The notes under the pieces were generated by a model. It made no database searches. It saw nothing but the letters and a program-made list of their open reading frames with translations, and was not told where the DNA came from. A DNA stretch of 32,384 nt from CALVLD01 sp964467585. GTDB lineage: Bacteria; Bacillota; Clostridia; Christensenellales; CAG-138. The position numbers were made by a program, and so were the translations under genes. Location: assembly GCA_964467585.1 (NCBI GenBank), contig CAYXRF010000016.1, positions 1-32,384 on the forward strand. Direction: 5' to 3'. Below, piece after piece: positions 20,845 through 27,449 of this stretch (position 1 is its first letter; each line of letters opens with the position of its first letter).

Positions 20845-22029
20845 TCAGTAATTTTCCTTGCGGACTTCAAAGAAGGACTGCGGGTGCATACATACGGGGC
20901 ATACCTGCGGAGCCTTTTTGCCGATCACAAGATGACCGCAGTTGCGGCACTCCCACATGGTTTCCTCACTCTTTTCAAAAACGGCTTTCATCTCAACATT
21001 GTTGAGCAGTGCGCGATAGCGCTCCTCATGCGATTTTTCGATTTTGGCAACCATGCGGAATTGATCGGCAAGAGCCTTAAAGCCCTCCTCCTCGGCGTCG
21101 CGTGCAAAGCCGTCATACATATCGGTCCACTCATAATTTTCGCCCTCGGCGGCGGCGCGCAGATTTTCGGCTGTGCTGCCAAGCTCACCAAGCGCCTTGA
21201 ACCAAAGCTTTGCGTGCTCCTTTTCGTTGTTGGCAGTCGCTTCAAAAATAGCGGCTATCTGCTCATAGCCCTCCTTGCGGGCAACGGATGCAAAATAGGT
21301 GTACTTGTTGCGCGCCTGACTTTCGCCTGCGAAAGCGGTTGCGAGATTCTTTTCGGTTTTTGATCCTTTAAGTTCCATTTTTGTTTCTCCTTCAATATTA
21401 TTTGATATAGTGATTTTTTCAAAATCGACTACGCCATGATGACACAGAGGACAAATGAAGTCTGCGGGAAGCGTTTCGCCCTCATACTCATAGCCGCACA
21501 CGGTGCAGCGCCAGACTGTTTTTGCAGACCCGAGGGGGGCGACCTTGGGCGCGGGCTTGGGCTTTACGTTAGCCTGATAGTAGGCGTATGTAACGCTTGG
21601 AGAAGCAGCAAGCCTTGCGGCGTCTGTAATTTCTGCAAAAAACATAGTATGCGAACCCATGTCGCAGGTGCTTTTTACCTTTAGGCAAAGGTAAGCGTTT
21701 GCAAAACGGGTGAGCCTTTGTATGCCGTTTTCTGCGGCTTCAGTATAGGGGAATCCGTCAAATTTGTCAATATCCCTGCCGGACTGAAAGCCAAACCGCT
21801 TGTATAGCTCAAAAGGTGCGTCGGTGGTGAGGATTGAAACGTTGAATTCCCCCGTTGCAAGTATCATGTCGTGGGTGTGGTTGAGCTTGTTCACGCAAAG
21901 CGCCGCTGTCAGCGGGGAAGAAGTCGCCTGCATAAACGAATTGACAATACAGGCGTTGTCGCGTCCGCCTTGACGGGCGGAAAGCAAATAAAGCCCATAT
22001 CCAATGTTGTAAAGCGCAGTGTTATCCAT
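20845..22029 (-). CDS. Flavin reductase-rubredoxin-rubrerythrin fusion protein
   Basis: 394 residues in one open frame. Residues 1-160 resemble the FMN-binding flavin reductase of high-molecular-weight rubredoxin (Hrb). A rubredoxin follows with C175-x2-C178 and C193-x2-C196. From residue 218 on it is a complete rubrerythrin: AFAGESQARNKY, ANNEKEHAKLW and EKSHEERY supply the di-iron ligands, and a C-terminal rubredoxin domain has C361/C364 and C377/C380. Hrb passes NADH electrons to redox partners, and rubrerythrin reduces hydrogen peroxide. The linker codes ISNNIEGETKM, and its DNA contains AAGGAG 9 nt before the Met-218 ATG (21376-21378), so a separate 177-residue rubrerythrin may also be made. 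The start overlaps perR by 8 nt. Probably cytoplasmic and PerR-controlled. Confidence 0.9.
   Translation of the reverse strand: MDNTALYNIGYGLYLLSARQGGRDNACIVNSFMQATSSPLTAALCVNKLNHTHDMILATGEFNVSILTTDAPFELYKRFGFQSGRDIDKFDGFPYTEAAENGIQRLTRFANAYLCLKVKSTCDMGSHTMFFAEITDAARLAASPSVTYAYYQANVKPKPAPKVAPLGSAKTVWRCTVCGYEYEGETLPADFICPLCHHGVVDFEKITISNNIEGETKMELKGSKTEKNLATAFAGESQARNKYTYFASVARKEGYEQIAAIFEATANNEKEHAKLWFKALGELGSTAENLRAAAEGENYEWTDMYDGFARDAEEEGFKALADQFRMVAKIEKSHEERYRALLNNVEMKAVFEKSEETMWECRNCGHLVIGKKAPQVCPVCMHPQSFFEVRKENY
21376..21396 (-). promoter_or_regulatory. Internal ribosome site and start for rubrerythrin
   Basis: Within the fusion gene the minus strand reads GAAGGAGAAACAAAAATGG, a good Shine-Dalgarno sequence and ATG at normal spacing. 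The flanking DNA is AT-rich, unlike the rest of the gene, as an old intergenic region would be. Initiation here would give rubrerythrin alone. Confidence 0.6.
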
Positions 22030-22417
22030 TTTGCTCCTCTCTGCAATTTCTGCAAATACCATTGACGATTATATCCACACTTTTTGCCACAAAGCCATCG
22101 TTTACATCCGCGTCGGCAACAGGATACGAGCTTATCTGACAGTCAAATACCTTGCCGCAGACACTGCATCTGCTGTGCGCGTGATAAACGGTGGTGAGGT
22201 CGTAACGATCCGAAGCGTTGGCAATGGCAACCCTCAAAATTTCACCGTCTGTCGCCAAGCTGTTGAGATCGCGGTAAACCGTTGCGCGGCTGATATTGGG
22301 ACAACGCTTTTCAACCTCCGCGTATACGTCCTCAGCCGTGGGGTGGTCTGTCATGGAACGCACCGTCTCGAGTATAAGCGTTTTTTGTACGGTGTTGCGT
22401 TTCTTGATAGTAATCAC
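22022..22417 (-). CDS. perR: PerR-type peroxide-sensing repressor (Fur family)
   Basis: 131 residues with a winged-helix DNA-binding domain (HPTAEDVYAEVEKRCPNISRATVYRDL). The regulatory metal ligands H25, D73, H79, H81 and D92 have exactly the spacing of B. subtilis PerR H37, D85, H91, H93 and D104; Asp at the last position is the peroxide-sensing signature, where Fur and Zur differ. The structural zinc site is C84/C87 and C122/C125. It overlaps the fusion gene by 8 nt. The start is uncertain: the GTG at 22417 directly abuts AAGGAG, and the next in-frame Met (22) would remove the first helix; a non-canonical ATC at 22408 has ideal spacing. Confidence 0.92.
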   Translation of the reverse strand: MITIKKRNTVQKTLILETVRSMTDHPTAEDVYAEVEKRCPNISRATVYRDLNSLATDGEILRVAIANASDRYDLTTVYHAHSRCSVCGKVFDCQISSYPVADADVNDGFVAKSVDIIVNGICRNCREEQNG

Positions 22418-22435
22418 TCCTTATTAGTAATCTAT

Positions 22436-22469
22436 ATTGATATAATACCACCGTAAATTGATATGTCAA
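22436..22469 (-). promoter_or_regulatory. perR promoter with repeated ATTGATAT operator candidate
   Basis: On the minus strand TTGACA (22464-22469) and TATTAT (22442-22447) are 16 bp apart. Two copies of the plus-strand octamer ATTGATAT (22436-22443 and 22457-22464) flank the spacer at 21 bp, two helical turns. They overlap both promoter boxes, where PerR autorepression would be expected. They are not a perfect PerR box. Confidence 0.65.
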
Positions 22470-22529
22470 CAAAGATTCTTGCCCAAATTCAAATATATTA
22501 TTGTCGTCTGCGATACTGAAGTATTGAGT

Positions 22530-22558
22530 TTGACGGCAACACTGTTTTCTGATATATT
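22530..22558 (+). promoter_or_regulatory. Promoter of bceRS
   Basis: TTGACG (22530-22535) and TATATT (22553-22558) are exactly 17 bp apart, diverging from the perR promoter 60 bp away. The bceR ATG follows 31 bp later behind AAGAGG. Confidence 0.8.
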
Positions 22559-22589
22559 AAGGATGATATTTTTTTAAGAGGTTACGGCG

Positions 22590-23276
22590 ATGCCACGGAT
22601 ATTTATTTTTGAGGACGATATGATATTGGCGGACGAGCTTGTGCGCAGACTTGAGGGCTGGGGATATGAAGCGCGCTGCGCCACAAATTTTTCGGATGTG
22701 CTGGGGCAGCTCACGGCATACGCGCCGCAGCTTGTGATAATGGACGTGTCGCTGCCCTTTTACAACGGCTGTCACAGATGCAGAGAGCTGCGCAAAATAT
22801 CCAACGTGCCGGTGATTTTTCTTTCATCCTCGGCGGACAATCTCAGCATAGTTACAGCGATAAACATGGGCGGGGACGATTTTATCGCAAAGCCCTTTGA
22901 CATGGCGGTGCTTGTCGCAAAGATTCAGGCTATGCTGCGGCGTGTATACGAGCTTTCGGGAGCGGCGGCGGAGGATCACACAGAGCTTGAGCTTGCATCG
23001 GGCGCTGTTATCAACACGGCGGACGCAACATTGACCGTTGGCGGCGAAAAGGTCAATCTCAGCATGAACGAATACAGAATATTGAGGCTCCTTGCGGAAA
23101 ATCGAGGGCACGCGGTAAGCCGCGACGCCATAATGGAAAGGCTTTGGCAAACGGACGAATACATTGACGACAACACGCTGACGGTCAACATGACGCGTCT
23201 GCGCAAAAAGCTGGAGGCGGCGGGGCTGTCGGAGCTTATCGAAACAAAGCGCAAGGCGGGGTACATAATCAAATGA
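22590..23276 (+). CDS. bceR: OmpR-family response regulator, BceR-like
   Basis: 228 residues. The receiver domain has E8/D9, phospho-acceptor D52 in VIMDVSLPFYNG, and K101 in FIAKPFD. The segment FYNGCHRCRELRKISNVPVIFLSS is characteristic of the BceR/GraR group that responds to cell-wall-active peptides. The C-terminal winged helix (from about 130) has VNLSMNEYRILRLLAEN and a terminal ETKRKAGYIIK. It overlaps bceS by 4 nt (ATGA) and shares the locus with the bceAB transporter it presumably activates. Confidence 0.92.
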   Translation: MPRIFIFEDDMILADELVRRLEGWGYEARCATNFSDVLGQLTAYAPQLVIMDVSLPFYNGCHRCRELRKISNVPVIFLSSSADNLSIVTAINMGGDDFIAKPFDMAVLVAKIQAMLRRVYELSGAAAEDHTELELASGAVINTADATLTVGGEKVNLSMNEYRILRLLAENRGHAVSRDAIMERLWQTDEYIDDNTLTVNMTRLRKKLEAAGLSELIETKRKAGYIIK

Positions 23277-24394
23277 AACGGCGCAAACCCCTCTTTTTGA
23301 TTTTTTTGAAGGACAGATTAGCAATATTTGTCTGCGCTATCGTAATGCTTGCAACATTTGCGCTTATGCTTTGGCTTTACGGGCTTGCGCTTGAGGGCGC
23401 ACTGTACGGGCTTTGCCTGTGCGCTGTGCAAGGCGCCGCGGTTATGACGGCGGATTACATCCGTTTCAAAAAAAGAATCAGCGCGCTTATCGAGCTTAAT
23501 AATTCACTTGACGCCAAAGCGGGCGGCGCAGTGGGCTTTGGTGAACAATTTGAAGCGCCAATACCTGATACCGATTTGCTTCCCGCGCCGAGCAATGCCG
23601 CGGAGTGGCAGTATAACGCACTTGTAACCCGTTTGAGTACGGAAATTGTGCAGCTTTCGGGGCAGGCGCATCGGGCGGAGGCTGACAGACGCGAATATTA
23701 CGCAACGTGGGTGCATCAGATAAAAACGCCTATCACGGTGATGAGGCTTTTGCTTTCAAACGGAGAAACGGCATACGATGATGAGACGCTTCGCAAGCTC
23801 AACTCAGAGCTTTTCAAGATTGAGCAGTATGTTGAGATGGCGCTTTCGTACACAAGGCTTTCATCGGGCGGCAGCGATTATATGTTCAAACGACATGATA
23901 TTGACGCGATAACGCGTGCGGCAATCCGCAAGTATGCACAGCTATTCATATCGAAAAAGCTGAAGGTGGATTACACTCCGATTGAGTTCAGCGCGGTTAC
24001 GGATGAAAAATGGCTTCAGTTCTGCATCGAACAGATTCTGTCAAACGCTGTAAAATACACGGGAGGGGCGCTGCCATTTTCTGCGGAGGATTCATGCCGC
24101 GGCTGCATTTCCGTGCGGGGAGAAGCAATTTTGCAGGGAAGCGGAGGTAATGCGGCATACGCGCTTGTGATATCCGACAACGGCATAGGCATAGCGGCGG
24201 AGGACATTCCGCGAGTGTTTGATATGGGCTACACGGGCTACAACGGCAGAGCGGACAAAAAATCAACGGGGATAGGGCTTTATTTGTGCAAGCAGGCGCT
24301 AACGCGCATAGGGCACGGCATTTCGATTGAGTCTGCGGTTGGCGTGGGTACGACTGTGCGAATAGAGTTTTTTAACATGGAGGCTGTTGAGTAA
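23273..24394 (+). CDS. bceS: Intramembrane-sensing histidine kinase, BceS-like
   Basis: 373 residues. Two membrane helices near residues 15-36 and 39-58 are joined by almost no extracellular loop, the layout of intramembrane-sensing kinases that take their signal from a Bce transporter. The H-box is TWVHQIKTPITVM with phospho-accepting H148. The ATP domain has the N-box QFCIEQILSNAVKYT, G1 VISDNGIGIAAEDIPRVFD and G2 KKSTGIGLYLCKQAL. It overlaps bceR by 4 nt. bceA follows after a 139-nt gap with its own promoter. Confidence 0.92.
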   Translation: MKRRKPLFLIFLKDRLAIFVCAIVMLATFALMLWLYGLALEGALYGLCLCAVQGAAVMTADYIRFKKRISALIELNNSLDAKAGGAVGFGEQFEAPIPDTDLLPAPSNAAEWQYNALVTRLSTEIVQLSGQAHRAEADRREYYATWVHQIKTPITVMRLLLSNGETAYDDETLRKLNSELFKIEQYVEMALSYTRLSSGGSDYMFKRHDIDAITRAAIRKYAQLFISKKLKVDYTPIEFSAVTDEKWLQFCIEQILSNAVKYTGGALPFSAEDSCRGCISVRGEAILQGSGGNAAYALVISDNGIGIAAEDIPRVFDMGYTGYNGRADKKSTGIGLYLCKQALTRIGHGISIESAVGVGTTVRIEFFNMEAVE

Positions 24395-24423
24395 AGCGTC
24401 CGCCGCGAAAAAGCGATACGGGC

Positions 24424-24464
24424 TTTCTTACAGTTTCGTAACCAAAATCATTCAGTTTCTTACA
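24424..24464 (+). promoter_or_regulatory. Candidate BceR operator upstream of bceA
   Basis: TTTCTTACA occurs at 24424-24432 and again at 24456-24464, 32 bp (three helical turns) apart. The first continues as the palindrome TTAC-N6-GTAA (24428-24441), and both are followed by TAACC. They end 8 bp before the -35 region, where an activator of the OmpR family would bind. Confidence 0.65.
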
Positions 24465-24472
24465 TAACCTAA

Positions 24473-24501
24473 ACGACATACGCCCCCAAAAAAGCTATAA
24501 T
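24473..24501 (+). promoter_or_regulatory. Promoter of bceAB
   Basis: A perfect TATAAT (24496-24501) lies 17 bp after ACGACA (24473-24478), a weak -35 sharing GACA with the consensus. A strong -10, a weak -35 and an operator directly upstream suggest activator dependence. Confidence 0.75.
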
Positions 24502-24533
24502 CGGCGTATAAACCAAAAATACGGAGGCAAGGT

Positions 24534-25301
24534 ATGTCATTACTTGAGGTCAAGGACTTAAAAAAGGTTTACACTACACGCTTCGGCGGCGCACAGGTTC
24601 AGGCGCTGTGCGATATGAGCTTTTCTGTTGAAGGGGGCGAATATGTCGCCATAATGGGCGAATCAGGCTCGGGCAAAACAACCCTCCTGAATATTGTCGC
24701 CGCGTTTGACAAGCCCACCTCGGGCGAGGTGCTGTTGAACGGCAGAGCGCTTCAGGGCATCAGGGAAAAGGACATGGCTGCTTTTCGGCGTGAGCATCTG
24801 GGCTTTGTTTTTCAGGAATTCAATTTGCTGGACACATTCAGCGTGCGGGACAACATATTGCTTCCGCTTGTGCTTGCGGGAGAATCGCTTGCGCGGATGA
24901 ACGCAGCGCTGCCCCCTTTGGCAAATCAGCTTGGCATAGCGGAAATACTTGAAAAATTTCCGTACGAGATTTCCGGAGGGCAAAAGCAGAGGACGGCGGT
25001 GGCGCGTGCGCTTATCACCAAGCCCGACCTTGTGCTTGCGGACGAGCCGACAGGCGCGCTTGATTCGCGCTCAACTGATGAGCTTTTGCGGCTGTTCGCA
25101 GATGTAAACCAAGGCGGACAGACAATTCTTATGGTGACGCATTCAGTAAAAGCGGCAAGCCATGCAAAGAGAGTGCTTTTTATAAAGGACGGATATGCCT
25201 ATCATCAGCTTTATCGGGCGGATATGTCGAGCGAAAGCTTCTATATACGCATTTCAGACACGCTGACGGCGATTTCCACGGGGGTGAGCGCAAATGCTTG
25301 A
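24534..25301 (+). CDS. bceA: ABC transporter ATPase, BceA-like
   Basis: 255 residues. The Walker A is GESGSGKTT at 42-50, the Q-loop FQEFNLLDTFSVRDNILLPL, the signature SGGQ at 147-150 and Walker B LVLADEPTGALD with D170/E171. It belongs to the MacB/BceA class of peptide-responsive transporters, which protect undecaprenyl-pyrophosphate-cycle targets from antibiotics such as bacitracin and also signal through the kinase. ACGGAGG precedes the ATG. It overlaps bceB by 8 nt. The C-terminal 35 residues extend beyond the minimal ATPase. Confidence 0.93.
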   Translation: MSLLEVKDLKKVYTTRFGGAQVQALCDMSFSVEGGEYVAIMGESGSGKTTLLNIVAAFDKPTSGEVLLNGRALQGIREKDMAAFRREHLGFVFQEFNLLDTFSVRDNILLPLVLAGESLARMNAALPPLANQLGIAEILEKFPYEISGGQKQRTAVARALITKPDLVLADEPTGALDSRSTDELLRLFADVNQGGQTILMVTHSVKAASHAKRVLFIKDGYAYHQLYRADMSSESFYIRISDTLTAISTGVSANA

Positions 25302-27354
25302 CTCTGCGGCAAACGGCGCAAGTGTGCGCGGCGGCAAAAGACGCAGACCGTTTGCGCGGCTTGCGCTTGCCAATATAAAAAGCCAGCACAGACTGTATGT
25401 GCCGTATATTATGGCGGCGGCGGGCTGCTCTGCAATGTTTTACATACTGATGTTTTTGCTTTGCGGCGATGGACTTTCAAAGATAAAAAGCACGTCGCTT
25501 CCTTTTGTGCTAACATTGGGAGCTGTCGTTGTGGGATTATTCTCCGCAATAATACTTGTGTATGCCAACAGCTTTGTGATGAAGCAGCGCAAAAGAGAGT
25601 TTGGGCTTTATTCCGTGTTGGGCATGGAAAGGCGGCACATCTCACGGATATTGTTTATCGAAACGCTTGTCGCGGACTTTGCGGCGCTTGTCGCGGGGCT
25701 TGGCGTGGGGATACTGCTTTCAAAGCTGGTGCTTCTGTTTTTTGCAAAGGCTATACGCATCGGCATACCGTTTGGGTTTGAAATTCCTCCGTTTGCAATT
25801 GCCGCGACATTGCTGCTGTTCGGCGCGATATTCCTTTTGACGTTCATAATCAACGCAACGCGCATACGTCTGACGGGTACGCTTGCGCTGATAAACAGCG
25901 CGTCTGTCGGTGAAAAGGAGCCAAAATCCAAATGGCTATTGACAATAATCGGCGTGATAGCTCTTATTGGCGGCTACGGCATGGCGGTGTTCATCACAAA
26001 TCCCGCATACGCGCTTGTATTCTTCTTTTTTGCGGTGATACTTGTGATAATCGCAACCTATTGCCTTTTTACGGCGGGCAGCGTAACCCTGCTTAAAAGG
26101 CTCAAGCGAACCCCGTCATTCTACTACAAAGCAAAAAACTTCATCTCAACGTCCGGATTGCTGTACAGGATGAAGCAAAATGCGGCGGGGCTTGCAAACA
26201 TATGTATACTATCAACCATGGTGCTTGTTATGGTATCCACAACAACCTGCCTGTACGCGGGCATGGAGGACGCACTGCGCAACCAATATCCGCGTGACAT
26301 TTCGGTCACGGGCATTGGCTTCACCACAGAGGAGCAGTATCAGACGACAAAGCAGGAGCTTGTGCGCACCGTTGCGGAAAGTCAAACGAGCAGCAGCAAT
26401 TTAATATGCTATCGTTACATAGAAAATACGGTTAAGATGGAAGGCAATGCGCTTATAACTGATCACACCGACAGCATAAGGGGCATTTCGGACAGAAAAG
26501 AAGCCTTTGTGATGCCGCTTGCCGATTACAACACGCTTAACGGCACGGCGTACACGCTTGAAAACGGACGTGCGTTTGTCGCGCTTTCAAACGGGGAATA
26601 CGCATTTGATACAATCAATATGTGGGGGTATACGCTTGAGGTTGAGGGCAATGTCGCCGTTCCGCAGGTGGAGGAGTATTATTCCGTTTACGGATACAAG
26701 CCCATATATGTCATAGTGTCGGATATTGACACGCTGAAGGCGGTGTATGCCGCACGCATTCTGCACGCGGAGCCGAATTACGTCGGCGCGTACAATGTGT
26801 TTTTCGGTGTGGACGCCGCGCAGTCCGATGAGGAAGCCTTGGGAACGCAAATCACCGAAGCTGTGCGCGCATTGCTTGAGGAGCCGTGCATGGGTTCGGA
26901 GGAGGACGGCGGCGCACATATGTATGTCCGAGAGGTTTCAAACGCTCGGACGGATTTTCTGGGCACATACGGAGGACTGTTCTTTCTTGGCATGATGCTT
27001 GGAGTTGTGTTCATAATGGGATGCGTGCTGATAATGTATTACAAGCAGATTTCAGAGGGCTATGAGGACAGAGCGCGTTACGCCATTATGCGCAAGGTTG
27101 GGCTTTCACGCCAAGAGGTCAAACGATCAATCCGCTCACAGGTGCTGCTGGTGTGCTTTCTTCCATTAGGCGTGGCATTTATTCATCTGCTTTTCGCTTT
27201 TCCAATGATTACAAGGCTTTTTAAGATATTGAGCCTAACAAATGTAAGCCTTTTCTTCATATGCACGGCGTCCGCGTTTGTGGTGTTTGCACTGCTTTAC
27301 TATGTGGTATACACTCTGACGGCAAGAACCTATATGAAGATTGTCTGCTTTTGA
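25294..27354 (+). CDS. bceB: ABC transporter permease, BceB-like (FtsX-type)
   Basis: 686 residues. About ten membrane helices can be seen: seven between residues 35 and 325, then an extracellular domain of about 230 residues (about 326-555), then three more to the C-terminus. This layout is diagnostic of Bce permeases. FtsX-like cytoplasmic segments include MKQRKREFGLYSVLGMERRH and ARYAIMRKVGLSRQEVKRS. The large outer domain senses the ligand or target complex; its sequence is the most variable part, so the inducing antibiotic cannot be deduced. It shares 8 nt with bceA and ends just before a terminator. Confidence 0.93.
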   Translation: MLDSAANGASVRGGKRRRPFARLALANIKSQHRLYVPYIMAAAGCSAMFYILMFLLCGDGLSKIKSTSLPFVLTLGAVVVGLFSAIILVYANSFVMKQRKREFGLYSVLGMERRHISRILFIETLVADFAALVAGLGVGILLSKLVLLFFAKAIRIGIPFGFEIPPFAIAATLLLFGAIFLLTFIINATRIRLTGTLALINSASVGEKEPKSKWLLTIIGVIALIGGYGMAVFITNPAYALVFFFFAVILVIIATYCLFTAGSVTLLKRLKRTPSFYYKAKNFISTSGLLYRMKQNAAGLANICILSTMVLVMVSTTTCLYAGMEDALRNQYPRDISVTGIGFTTEEQYQTTKQELVRTVAESQTSSSNLICYRYIENTVKMEGNALITDHTDSIRGISDRKEAFVMPLADYNTLNGTAYTLENGRAFVALSNGEYAFDTINMWGYTLEVEGNVAVPQVEEYYSVYGYKPIYVIVSDIDTLKAVYAARILHAEPNYVGAYNVFFGVDAAQSDEEALGTQITEAVRALLEEPCMGSEEDGGAHMYVREVSNARTDFLGTYGGLFFLGMMLGVVFIMGCVLIMYYKQISEGYEDRARYAIMRKVGLSRQEVKRSIRSQVLLVCFLPLGVAFIHLLFAFPMITRLFKILSLTNVSLFFICTASAFVVFALLYYVVYTLTARTYMKIVCF

Positions 27355-27378
27355 GTTGAATAAAAAATGCACAAACAA

Positions 27379-27414
27379 AAGGGACGCCCGTATAACAAGA
27401 GCGTCCCTTGAGCT
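27379..27414. terminator. Terminator between bceB and the dockerin gene
   Basis: AAGGGACGC (27379-27387) pairs with GCGTCCCTT (27401-27409), a 9-bp stem. CTTTTT follows on the plus strand. On the minus strand the stem is followed by TTTGTTTGTGCATTTTTT, so it can serve both convergent genes. Confidence 0.8.
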
Positions 27415-27449
27415 TTTTAAAAATCAGTCGTCAAACACGCGAATGCACT

